Source: Chryseobacterium gleum
Lineage (GTDB): Bacteria > Bacteroidota > Bacteroidia > Flavobacteriales_C > GCA-002722245
Reading direction: 5' to 3'
DNA: 42,662 bases
NCBI GenBank assembly: GCA_945871895.1
Contig: CAMBXP010000012.1
Span: 1-42,662, forward strand
Shown: positions 33,885 to 41,219 of the stretch, piece after piece
How the letters are laid out: each line of letters opens with the position of its first letter
Numbering within the stretch: the stretch's first letter is position 1
Program-made: the position numbers and the translations under genes
The notes under the pieces: model-generated
What the model saw: the letters and a program-made list of their open reading frames with translations, nothing else
Database searches by the model: none
Told to the model about the DNA's origin: nothing

Positions 33885-35419
33885 AACAGGGCTTTATAAA
33901 AGTATATTATCTCCCTATTTACATCGCTATTACTCTTATTATCGGTATTTTTTTAGGCAAGAATTTCTTCTCTGCTAAAACTTCTTTTGTTTCTAGCGGC
34001 GAAAACGATTCTTTGTACAATGAAGCTTTAAATTTAGCCGAGATATTACAATTGGTGCAAGAGAATTATGTGGATTCTGTAAACGTAAAAGAGATAGCCC
34101 ACAAAGGAATTAGCGAATTTTTGCATCAGCTTGATCCCCATTCCAATTATATTCCTGCCAGCAAAGTAGATAAGGCTAACGAATCTTTGGAAGGTAGTTT
34201 TGACGGTATTGGCTTAGAGTTTTTGCTACTTAAAGATACTATTGTAGCTGTTAGACCCGTAAAAAACGGACCCTCAGCTCTTGCAGGCATTCAACCTGGA
34301 GATAAAATAGTAATGATTGAGGGTAAAAATGCTTCGCATAACAATATGAAAAGCGAAGATGTGGTGGGTAAATTGCGCGGTAAAAGAGGTACTGTGGTTA
34401 ACGTAAAGGTGAAACGAAGCGGCGTTGATTCTTTAATTCCATTTGCTATTACTCGTGCCGAGATTCCTATTTACAGTGTTGATGCTGCTTTTATGCTCGA
34501 TTCGTCTACTGCCTATTTTAAAATTGGAGAGTTTTCACGCACCACCATGGATGAGTTTAAAGCGACTTATCCTTACAACAACCCAAAAGTAAAAACCGTG
34601 GTGATGGATTTGCGTGGCAATGGCGGCGGATATTTAAACACCTGCACCCAATTGGCAGATGAGTTCTTAAAAGACGCTGAGTTGATTGTATATACCCAAA
34701 ACAGGCAACATGAGCAGCATAAAATGTTTGCGACTCCAGAAGGGAAATTTGAAAATGTAAAGTTGTATGTGCTTATTGATTATGAATCTGCATCGGCGAG
34801 TGAAATTTTTGCAGGAGCAATGCAGGATAACGACCGCGCAACTATAATAGGATCACGCTCTTTTGGAAAAGGATTGGTGCAGGAGCTTTTCTCTTTGGCC
34901 GATGGTTCTCAAATTAGATTAACTGTTTCTCGCTATTATACGCCCTCGGGCAGATGTATTCAAAAACCTTACAAAGACATTGATTACACTGACTATGCTG
35001 ACGATCACTCTGATTCTTTAAGAGATTCTACTGTGTACTTTACCAAAGGCAAAAGGAAAGTTTTTGGTGGTGGTGGTATTCAGCCCGATATTAGTCTGAA
35101 TGAAGATTCTATCGTTTTTTGGCGTGAGTTAAGCGCTTTGTATCAAGATGATTTTGCCCGTAAGTGCGCCATTCAATCTATTCTTCAAAATGCTTCGCAA
35201 TGGAAAATACTATCGGCCGAGCAGTTTATAAGCAGCAAAGCAATTGATGGGCAATTGCGCAACACGCTGGCTAAACTGTTGCCAAAAAATCTATCGGCAG
35301 AGGCTGAATCGTATTTATTGAATGATGTGAAAGGTAACGTTTTACGCTGCTTGTGGGGTAGCAATGCTTACTATCAGTATAAACTGAGAGGAGATAAGTG
35401 CCTAAAGAAAATCAAATAG
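33881..35419 (+). CDS. C-terminal processing protease (peptidase S41, CtpA-like)
   Basis: 512 residues. One N-terminal membrane anchor (about 8-27) places the body in the periplasm. A PDZ domain spans about 95-180 (VKNGPSALAGIQPGDKIVMI). The S41 catalytic domain has Ser in YESASASEIFAGA and Lys in GSRSFGKGLVQ, the Ser-Lys dyad of tail-specific proteases that trim or degrade envelope proteins. A C-terminal helical extension (about 415-512) follows. It starts within the deaminase stop codon. Confidence 0.94.
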   Translation: MKQGFIKVYYLPIYIAITLIIGIFLGKNFFSAKTSFVSSGENDSLYNEALNLAEILQLVQENYVDSVNVKEIAHKGISEFLHQLDPHSNYIPASKVDKANESLEGSFDGIGLEFLLLKDTIVAVRPVKNGPSALAGIQPGDKIVMIEGKNASHNNMKSEDVVGKLRGKRGTVVNVKVKRSGVDSLIPFAITRAEIPIYSVDAAFMLDSSTAYFKIGEFSRTTMDEFKATYPYNNPKVKTVVMDLRGNGGGYLNTCTQLADEFLKDAELIVYTQNRQHEQHKMFATPEGKFENVKLYVLIDYESASASEIFAGAMQDNDRATIIGSRSFGKGLVQELFSLADGSQIRLTVSRYYTPSGRCIQKPYKDIDYTDYADDHSDSLRDSTVYFTKGKRKVFGGGGIQPDISLNEDSIVFWRELSALYQDDFARKCAIQSILQNASQWKILSAEQFISSKAIDGQLRNTLAKLLPKNLSAEAESYLLNDVKGNVLRCLWGSNAYYQYKLRGDKCLKKIK

Positions 35420-35431
35420 GAAATGTTGTAA

Positions 35432-35470
35432 AAAAAGAAATCCCGACCAAAGGCCGGGATTCATTTTTTG
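35432..35470. terminator. Bidirectional terminator between the S41 protease and the small lipoprotein gene
   Basis: AATCCCG (35439-35445) pairs with CGGGATT (35455-35461), with an A-run before and a T-run (TTTTTT, about 35464-35469) after the stem. It therefore serves both the plus-strand protease and the minus-strand lipoprotein, whose stop codons lie on either side. Confidence 0.8.
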
Positions 35471-35486
35471 CTTTCTCGTTAAGAGA

Positions 35487-35702
35487 TTACTGAGCAACTG
35501 AATCAGTTGTAGCAACTGAATCAGTAGTAGTAGCAGCAGCAGCAGCTTCAGCGGCAACTTTAGCCAAAGAATCAGCTGTAGCAGCGTTCGCTAAAGAATC
35601 AGCGTTAGTAGCAGCTACATTAGCTTCTTCACCACCACAAGATGCAAGAACTACGATAGCAGCTCCTAACAAAAATTTAGATACATTTTTCATTTTGAAC
35701 AT
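35487..35702 (-). CDS. Small Ala-rich lipoprotein
   Basis: 71 residues (68 if the second Met at 35693 is used). The signal peptide ends in lipobox LAS-Cys followed by Gly-Gly, so it is a lipid-anchored protein. The mature ~50 residues are Ala/Thr/Asp/Ser-rich with repeated ADSLA and TDSVA units, and are acidic and probably helical or disordered. Short Ala-rich lipoproteins are common in Bacteroidota, without known function. It has a full-consensus promoter and is therefore likely well expressed. Confidence 0.8.
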   Translation of the reverse strand: MFKMKNVSKFLLGAAIVVLASCGGEEANVAATNADSLANAATADSLAKVAAEAAAAATTTDSVATTDSVAQ

Positions 35703-35728
35703 TTTAAAAGTTAAACTTACTTACGGCG

Positions 35729-35761
35729 CAAAATTATTAAATATTTTTAATTTCCAACAAA
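35729..35761 (-). promoter_or_regulatory. Full-consensus promoter of the small lipoprotein gene
   Basis: On the minus strand TTTG (35761-35758), a 21-bp spacer and TAATTTTG (35736-35729). It ends 26 bp before the first ATG. Confidence 0.65.
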
Positions 35762-35772
35762 ATTTTAATTCT

Positions 35773-35780
35773 TATTTTTG
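35773..35780 (+). promoter_or_regulatory. -7 box of the superoxide dismutase gene
   Basis: TATTTTTG matches TAnnTTTG, 38 bp before the ATG. No TTTG partner is visible upstream; that stretch is occupied by the divergent promoter. Confidence 0.45.
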
Positions 35781-35818
35781 AGAGCATTACATTAGTTCAA
35801 CAATTTAAAACCTATTTT

Positions 35819-36427
35819 ATGGCATTCAAATTACCTGATTTACCTTACGCTTACGAGGCTTTAGAGCCTCACATCGATGCTAAAACAATGGAAATTCACC
35901 ATAGTAAACATCACAATGCATACACTACTAATTTGAATAATGCGGTAGCCGGAACCCCTTTAGAGGCAAAAAACATTGAAGAAATCTTAAAAAACATCTC
36001 CACTGCAGCTCCTGTAGTTAGAAATAACGGTGGTGGTTTTTACAATCACAACTTGTTTTGGGAAGTTATGTCTCCAAATGGTGGTGGATTGCCAACTGGA
36101 GCATTGGCCGAAGCTATTAATGCTGCTTTTGGTTCATTCGATGCTTTTAAAACCGAATTTGCTAATGCGGGTGCTACTCGTTTTGGTTCTGGCTGGGCAT
36201 GGTTGCTTGTTAAAGCTGATGGTAAGTTAGCGGTAAGTTCTACGCCAAACCAAGACAATCCTTTGATGGATATTGCCGATGTTAAAGGAACGCCAATCTT
36301 AGGAATGGATGTTTGGGAACATGCTTACTACTTAAAGTACCAAAACCGCCGTCCGGATTATATTGCTGCTTTCTTTAGCGTAATCAACTGGACTAAAGTT
36401 TCTGAACTATACGCGAAAGCGAAATAA
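35819..36427 (+). CDS. sodA: Superoxide dismutase, Mn-type signature
   Basis: 202 residues, normal length for Fe/Mn SOD. Metal ligands are His27, His77, Asp164 and His168 ([19 protein letters not shown]). The second-sphere Gln is in the C-terminal domain (Gln145 in TPNQDNPLM), which is the Mn-type pattern; Fe enzymes carry the Gln in the N-terminal domain. A cambialistic enzyme is possible. It disproportionates superoxide in the cytosol (no signal peptide). The gene is monocistronic, with a terminator 27 bp after the stop. Confidence 0.96.
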   Translation: MAFKLPDLPYAYEALEPHIDAKTMEIHHSKHHNAYTTNLNNAVAGTPLEAKNIEEILKNISTAAPVVRNNGGGFYNHNLFWEVMSPNGGGLPTGALAEAINAAFGSFDAFKTEFANAGATRFGSGWAWLLVKADGKLAVSSTPNQDNPLMDIADVKGTPILGMDVWEHAYYLKYQNRRPDYIAAFFSVINWTKVSELYAKAK

Positions 36428-36454
36428 GCTTAGATAATAAGTTTCAAGCATAAG

Positions 36455-36483
36455 ATCCCTCGAAGAAATTCGGGGGATTTTTA
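36455..36483 (+). terminator. Terminator of the superoxide dismutase gene
   Basis: ATCCCTCGAA (36455-36464) and TTCGGGGGAT (36469-36478) form a 10-bp stem (one G-T pair) with a GAAA loop, followed by TTTTT. It reaches into the last codons of the convergent DUF4270 gene. Confidence 0.82.
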
Positions 36484-37749
36484 TTTGGTATAATAAATCA
36501 GCAACTTGGTGCGGGTGCTGTTGTTTTGATTGGTGCCCGTCAAAATGGTGCGGTATGGATTTGTTAGGCTACCTATAGCGTTTAAAACCAATGTGTCTGT
36601 AGTACTTTTCAATGCTTGGTCGTTAATGAATTTGGTTAATAAGAATCGGTATTTGTCGTTTTCTAGTCTTCCTCCATTATGAAATTCCACACCATTAATA
36701 GTATAGCTTGGTATATCGTAATTGCTGTATTCAGTTAAATCATCAAAAGATACTTCTTTACCTTTTTCTAATTTTAATATACCTAGGGCTGAAGGAAGTC
36801 GATAATTAATATTACTGCTAGATTCAACAGGCAACACTAGTTCGGCGCGTTGAATAATATAATTTTTGTTTTTGTTCCAATGATATAAAGAAGGGAACGT
36901 TAGTATAACTCGGGTTCCTGCTAAGGGCTTTAAAAACAATCTGTTTTTACCTAAAGAGGCATTGGCCAATTGATTGCTTAGGTCGTTAGCACTTGAAAAA
37001 TCGTGTTTGTAATTAACAAAATGGCGAGATGAACTAATGATTTTTAATTCGGCTTTTTGTGATGCATTGTAATATAAGGTAATTTTTGTGTTTACATTCG
37101 AAGGATTCACAACAAATAAAGCCCCTTCGTTGGCATTTAATGAGTTTTCCTCACCTTTAATGGTAATACCTTTCAAAAGCTTTAAAAACGCAGTGTTGGC
37201 CGCAAGCGTATCACCTGTTGCGTTAAGAATTTTTTGTCCGAAATTATTGCTCAATTTGATTTTTACTACTCCCGAATCTCTTGCTACAGTTGTATTTCCT
37301 AATTCTGCTCCATAAGAGATATTTTGGTTCGATTGATGCGCGCTAGAAGAGAAATCATTGCTTAGCTCATAAGCTCTAAACGTTGTTGTTCCATTAACAG
37401 CATGATAAGTAGTGTCAACATAAAACGACAGCACAACTGAGTCGATTTGCGGATTAGCTGCAAAGTTTAGTGCGCTGGAAGGAATCAAAAACTGCGCGTA
37501 CCATTGTGCTGAGGTAATTCCGAATTCGGGGTCGTTTAACTCTCCAATGATAACTCTGCTGCTGTTTTCAGTTGTTAAAATGGTATCTACTGCAGTATAG
37601 GCATTAACGGTTAAGGTATCTACTAAAGTGCCGTAAAATTTACTATCGTTAGATATAAGAGAAGAACCTACATTGCTTTCTTTTTTGCATGAAAAAAGTA
37701 GCGTGCCAATAGCTAAAGAAAGCAGGAAAGAGAAATGCGTTAAGCTCAT
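36481..37749 (-). CDS. DUF4270-family lipoprotein
   Basis: 422 residues. The signal peptide ends in lipobox LFS-Cys21, followed by KKESN. The N-terminal mature part carries the family's characteristic opening (VGSSLISNDSKFYGTLVDTL, followed by TVNAYTAVDTILT and GELNDPEFGITSAQWYAQFL). The rest is predominantly beta-structure. DUF4270 proteins are Bacteroidota outer-membrane lipoproteins of unknown role, often encoded beside a glycogen/starch synthase-like gene, as here (7 bp upstream). This recurring pairing suggests a linked function, but none is established. Confidence 0.88.
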   Translation of the reverse strand: MSLTHFSFLLSLAIGTLLFSCKKESNVGSSLISNDSKFYGTLVDTLTVNAYTAVDTILTTENSSRVIIGELNDPEFGITSAQWYAQFLIPSSALNFAANPQIDSVVLSFYVDTTYHAVNGTTTFRAYELSNDFSSSAHQSNQNISYGAELGNTTVARDSGVVKIKLSNNFGQKILNATGDTLAANTAFLKLLKGITIKGEENSLNANEGALFVVNPSNVNTKITLYYNASQKAELKIISSSRHFVNYKHDFSSANDLSNQLANASLGKNRLFLKPLAGTRVILTFPSLYHWNKNKNYIIQRAELVLPVESSSNINYRLPSALGILKLEKGKEVSFDDLTEYSNYDIPSYTINGVEFHNGGRLENDKYRFLLTKFINDQALKSTTDTLVLNAIGSLTNPYRTILTGTNQNNSTRTKLLIYYTK

Positions 37750-37756
37750 TGTATCA

Positions 37757-38587
37757 TTATTTTTTTACCAACTCTTCTTCTAAAATAGAGTCGTAAAATT
37801 CATCGTACTTCTCAACGTACTCTTCTTGATTAAAGTATTCGAGCACTGGTTTTTTCTTTTTCAAAGAATTGATGTGCTTGTCCATATCTTTACTTAATTC
37901 TTCACTTCCTTTAACCACACCGTCGCTCCATTCAATAGCCAATTTGTTAATGCTATCGAAATCGGGTTTCTCAGCAGTTTTCAAATTCTTGATGTTAACG
38001 CCATCAATTACTGCTTTTTGAATAAATCTTTTGTCTAAAGTTTTATCAAAGCCTTCGTTGTAAACAGAGTAAATGACTTTCGAGTTTTCGAAAATAGGGT
38101 CGTCGTTGAATACTTTTTTGATATAAAGCGGAATTAGGGCTGTCATCCAACCGTGGCAATGAATGATATCAGGTGCCCAGCCTAATTTCTTAACCGTTTC
38201 TAAAACACCACGGCAATAAAAAATGGCGCGTTCATCATTGTCGGCATAAAACTTATTGGCTTTGTCTTTTAATGCGTATTTTCTACCAAAGTATTCGTCG
38301 TTGTCAATAAAGTAAACCTGCATTCTAGCTGGTTGTATCGATGCGACTTTAATGATTAAGGGGTGATCAGAATCATCAATAATCAAATTCATTCCAGAAA
38401 GACGAATCACTTCGTGCAATTGGTTTCTTCTTTCATTGATAGAACCGAATTTAGGCATGAAAGCTCTAATTTCTTTTCCTTTTTGCTGAATTCCTTGGGG
38501 CAGATATCTTGCAACATTTGCAATTTCAGATTCCTCGTGATAGGGAATCATCTCCTGCGATACAAATAAAACTCTTGGTTTCTTCAT
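37757..38587 (-). CDS. Starch/glycogen synthase-like N-terminal domain protein (GT5-type, truncated form)
   Basis: 276 residues, corresponding to only the first Rossmann domain of GT5 glycogen synthases (about 480 residues). Recognisable parts are VLFVSQEMIPY (canonical SE..P), WAPDIIHCHGWMTALIPLYI and VIYSVYNEGF. The ADP-glucose-binding KTGGL motif is replaced by EESEI (residues 18-22), and the whole C-terminal nucleotide-binding domain is absent. It therefore probably does not make glycogen; a binding or regulatory role is an inference. Short versions of this kind next to DUF4270 and divergent from panC are conserved in Bacteroidota, so this is a lineage feature rather than a local truncation. 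Confidence 0.82.
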   Translation of the reverse strand: MKKPRVLFVSQEMIPYHEESEIANVARYLPQGIQQKGKEIRAFMPKFGSINERRNQLHEVIRLSGMNLIIDDSDHPLIIKVASIQPARMQVYFIDNDEYFGRKYALKDKANKFYADNDERAIFYCRGVLETVKKLGWAPDIIHCHGWMTALIPLYIKKVFNDDPIFENSKVIYSVYNEGFDKTLDKRFIQKAVIDGVNIKNLKTAEKPDFDSINKLAIEWSDGVVKGSEELSKDMDKHINSLKKKKPVLEYFNQEEYVEKYDEFYDSILEEELVKK

Positions 38588-38644
38588 TTGATAGTTTTCA
38601 ACTTACAATCGCCAGCGCTACTTTCAACGGGTAAATTATTCTTG

Positions 38645-38690
38645 CAAAGGTAATAAAATCTAAGCGATATTCAAGTTTATGTTACCTTTG
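38645..38690. promoter_or_regulatory. Symmetric divergent promoters of the synthase-like gene and panC
   Basis: CAAAGGTAA (38645-38653) and TTACCTTTG (38682-38690) are perfect inverted copies 28 bp apart. Each contains a -7 box TACCTTTG pointing outward: minus toward the synthase-like gene (start 38587), plus toward panC (start 38712). The arrangement could let a single dimeric regulator or shared DNA structure control both. Confidence 0.5.
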
Positions 38691-38711
38691 GCCGATTTTA
38701 TTGCTCAAAGT

Positions 38712-39548
38712 ATGCAGGTTGTAAGAACTAAGAAAGACATGGAAAGTATTGTAAAATCAATACTTTTAAAAAACAAAACCATTGGTTTTGTTCCCACAAT
38801 GGGCTACTTGCACAGCGGGCATTTGTCTTTATTGAAGACGGCACAGAAAAGCAACGATGTTAGTGTATGCAGCATCTTTGTAAATCCAACACAGTTCAAC
38901 AATACCGAAGATTTCAAACTCTATCCGCGCAATGAAAAACACGATTTCGAGTTGTTGGAAACAAACGGCTGCGATATTGTGTTTGCGCCAGAAGATGAAT
39001 TGGTAAACTACATTGAAGATATTGCGCTTGATTTAAAAGGTGTTGACTCATTAATGGAAGGAAAATTTAGGCCCGGTCACTTTAAAGGTGTGGTGAATAT
39101 TGTGGCTTTGTTGTTTACAATTGTGAAGCCCAGTGCTGCCTATTTCGGTGAAAAAGATTTTCAGCAATTGGCCATTGTTAAAATGCTGGCAAAATCGCAT
39201 TTCCCGGCTATTGAAATTGTGTCTTGCGCAACCTCACGCGAAGAATCGGGCTTGGCTATGAGTTCTCGCAATGCCCGTTTATCGAAAGAAGAAAAGCAAA
39301 AGGCTTTGGCCATTTCTAAAGCTCTTTTTTACATTAAAGAAGAAGCTAAAAGCACTAAAGAAACGCAGGAACTAAAAGAGAAGGCCATCGATTTGTTTTT
39401 TAAAAGTGGAGAATTACAATTGGATTATTTAGAGATTTCAGATATACATTCTTTGCTTCCTATAGAGAAGATTGAGCAAAGAGCGGTGGTTTGCATTGCT
39501 GCTTTTTGCGGAAAAGTTCGATTAATCGATAATATTGTTATTAATTAG
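38712..39548 (+). CDS. panC: Pantothenate synthetase
   Basis: 278 residues from the ATG at 38712; an in-frame ATG at 38679 lies before the promoter box and is rejected. It ligates pantoate and beta-alanine using ATP. The HIGH-like motif HSGH is at 34-37 within VPTMGYLHSGHLSL. FVNPTQFNNTEDFKLYPR, GKFRPGHFKGV, YFGEKDFQQL and the KMSKS-like MSSRNARLS complete the family pattern. It is followed 12 bp later by panD, which makes its beta-alanine substrate. Confidence 0.97.
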   Translation: MQVVRTKKDMESIVKSILLKNKTIGFVPTMGYLHSGHLSLLKTAQKSNDVSVCSIFVNPTQFNNTEDFKLYPRNEKHDFELLETNGCDIVFAPEDELVNYIEDIALDLKGVDSLMEGKFRPGHFKGVVNIVALLFTIVKPSAAYFGEKDFQQLAIVKMLAKSHFPAIEIVSCATSREESGLAMSSRNARLSKEEKQKALAISKALFYIKEEAKSTKETQELKEKAIDLFFKSGELQLDYLEISDIHSLLPIEKIEQRAVVCIAAFCGKVRLIDNIVIN

Positions 39549-39560
39549 TAATTTTGGCGC

Positions 39561-39911
39561 ATGCAAAGAGAAATGCTCCTTTCAAAGATACACAGGGTAA
39601 CCATTACTCAAGCCGATGTGAACTACATTGGAAGTATCACTATTGATGAATCTTTAATGATTGCTGCCGATATCGTTGAGGGTCAGAAAGTACAGGTTGT
39701 TAACATCAACAACGGTGAACGTTTAGAAACCTACGTGATTAAAGGCAAAAAAAATTCTGGCGAAATTTGCTTGAACGGTCCGGCTGCCCGCAAAGCTGTA
39801 ATAGGCGATGTTATAATAATTATTGCTTACGGCTTAATGGACTCAGAAGAAGCTAGAACATTTAAGCCAACACTTATCTTTCCTGATACTGCTACTAACT
39901 TGTTAAAATAA
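39561..39911 (+). CDS. panD: Aspartate 1-decarboxylase
   Basis: 116 residues. Synthesised as a proenzyme that cleaves itself between Gly24 and Ser25 (YIGSITID), Ser25 becoming the pyruvoyl cofactor. With the ATG at 39561 these residues fall in exactly the E. coli positions, supporting that start. [14 protein letters not shown] and [20 protein letters not shown] are typical. It produces beta-alanine from aspartate for PanC, encoded just upstream. hldE-type DNA starts 6 bp after the stop. Confidence 0.97.
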   Translation: MQREMLLSKIHRVTITQADVNYIGSITIDESLMIAADIVEGQKVQVVNINNGERLETYVIKGKKNSGEICLNGPAARKAVIGDVIIIIAYGLMDSEEARTFKPTLIFPDTATNLLK

Positions 39912-39917
39912 TCTCCC

Positions 39918-40412
39918 TTGAACGCTGTGTTTCAACAACTCGAAAGTAAAATTGTTTCTCTTTCAGAAGCACAGGTCCTATGTAACAATTGGAAATCCAA
40001 TGCATTGAAAGTTGTTTTCACCAACGGCTGTTTCGATATTTTGCATAGCGGCCATCTTCAATATTTAAGCGAAGCATCACAACTGGGAAATAAATTGGTG
40101 GTGGGCTTAAATGCTGATATTTCGGTGAAAATGTTGAAAGGGGAAGCGCGACCAATCAACAATGAAACGGCTCGTGCTCAAATGTTAGCCGCGCTTTTCT
40201 TCGTTGATTTAGTAGTAATTTTTTCTGAAGAAACCCCAAAGAATTTAATTGAAGCATTAACACCTAATATTTTGGTTAAAGGTGGTGATTATACTATTGA
40301 TACAATTGTTGGGGCCGATCATGTGCTAAAAAATGGCGGACAAGTGTTACCTTTATCTTTTGTGCAAGGTTTTTCTTCCACTAATATCATCAATAAAATC
40401 AAGTCAGAGTAA
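39918..40412 (+). CDS. rfaE2: D-glycero-beta-D-manno-heptose 1-phosphate adenylyltransferase (HldE C-terminal type)
   Basis: 164 residues, the stand-alone nucleotidyltransferase domain of the HldE/RfaE2 family. TNGCFDILHSGHLQYL carries the HxGH motif (43-46), followed by GLNADISVKMLKGEARPIN, KGGDYTIDTIVGAD and the C-terminal FVQGFSSTNIINKI. It activates heptose phosphate for LPS core synthesis. The start is uncertain: TTG at 39918 or GTG at 39927, no ATG being available. The separate HldE kinase domain is not in the window. It lies within the panC-panD run and ends one base before the next lipoprotein start. Confidence 0.92.
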   Translation: MNAVFQQLESKIVSLSEAQVLCNNWKSNALKVVFTNGCFDILHSGHLQYLSEASQLGNKLVVGLNADISVKMLKGEARPINNETARAQMLAALFFVDLVVIFSEETPKNLIEALTPNILVKGGDYTIDTIVGADHVLKNGGQVLPLSFVQGFSSTNIINKIKSE

Positions 40413-40413
40413 A

Positions 40414-40794
40414 GTGAGATTATTTTTAGTCATAACAGTTTCAATTTTCCTTCTTTTTTCTTGTCAGAAAGAAAACTTAGAAAATAAGTTGATGCACAAA
40501 TGGAAATATATTTCTGTTACTAAACCGGTAATTTTTCAACCTACTACCTATTGGTCTTTCAATGAATCATCGGTTTTTGTAACGGATAGCGCAACTGCAG
40601 ATACTGTTTTGTTTGGTGACTACTTTTTGAAGAATAATTTTATGATTATCTCTGGCGCAAACTCTACCATGAAAGGCGGAGAATTGTTTAAAGGTAATTT
40701 TCAAGTGTTGCAATTGAATGATAGCATAATGATTTTGGTTAGAAAAGAAGATGGAGACGGATTAATTTATCATGAATTTGTAAAAGCCAAGTAA
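40414..40794 (+). CDS. Small lipocalin-like lipoprotein, paralogue 1
   Basis: 126 residues from a GTG start one base after the rfaE2 stop. The frame extends upstream into rfaE2, but only this start yields a clean lipoprotein signal (VRLFLVITVSIFLLFSCQKE, lipobox LFS-Cys17). The mature domain (LMHKWKYISVTKP ... WSFNESSVFV ... YFLKNNFMIISG ... FKGNFQVLQLNDSIMILVR) has the beta-strand pattern of lipocalin-like domains of Bacteroidota. It is homologous to the next gene, and the pair probably arose by tandem duplication. Function unknown; envelope-located. Confidence 0.75.
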   Translation: MRLFLVITVSIFLLFSCQKENLENKLMHKWKYISVTKPVIFQPTTYWSFNESSVFVTDSATADTVLFGDYFLKNNFMIISGANSTMKGGELFKGNFQVLQLNDSIMILVRKEDGDGLIYHEFVKAK

Positions 40795-40841
40795 CCATTG
40801 TATTCGAATTATTTATACTTTTATCACAAATCACAATTATT

Positions 40842-41219
40842 ATGAAGCATTTTTTAAAGTATATCGCCCTTTTTATTGTTGTTATTTCAATTTCCTCTTG
40901 TGCTAAGGAAACGCAACAAAAATTAGTTGGTAAATGGAAAATGTATATGGTTCCGGCAAAGAGCTATAATGAAATCTGGACTTTTACAGAAACAACGGTA
41001 ACAAGAAGTTATGAATACGCTGATACCACCACGATTCAAAACAGTGGTGCTTACGAAATGAATGGAAGTAAAAGCTTTGTTATTTCTGGCCCTGGCGCTA
41101 CTATTAAAGGTGTTGAAACCTTTAAAGGCGATTGGAAGATAAAAGACATTGATGCTATGGGGTTAGTAATTTTCCGTCAGGATGTTGGTACCGTTTATTA
41201 CGAGTTCGAAAAGCAGTAA
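40842..41219 (+). CDS. Small lipocalin-like lipoprotein, paralogue 2
   Basis: 125 residues. Signal peptide with lipobox SIS-SCys (Cys20). The mature part parallels paralogue 1 along its length: KLVGKWKMYMVPAKS / KLMHKWKYISVTKPV, WTFTETTVT / WSFNESSVF, FVISGPGATIKGVETFKG / MIISGANSTMKGGELFKG, and a final YYEFEK / YHEFVK. It is probably a lipocalin-like envelope lipoprotein of unknown ligand. It lies 47 bp after paralogue 1 and directly before radA, whose ATG begins with the base after this stop codon. Confidence 0.8.
   Translation: MKHFLKYIALFIVVISISSCAKETQQKLVGKWKMYMVPAKSYNEIWTFTETTVTRSYEYADTTTIQNSGAYEMNGSKSFVISGPGATIKGVETFKGDWKIKDIDAMGLVIFRQDVGTVYYEFEKQ

Noticed and set aside
40333..40413. 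Upstream extension of lipoprotein paralogue 1
   Set aside because: It overlaps rfaE2 by about 80 bp and destroys the lipoprotein signal peptide; the GTG at 40414 fits better.
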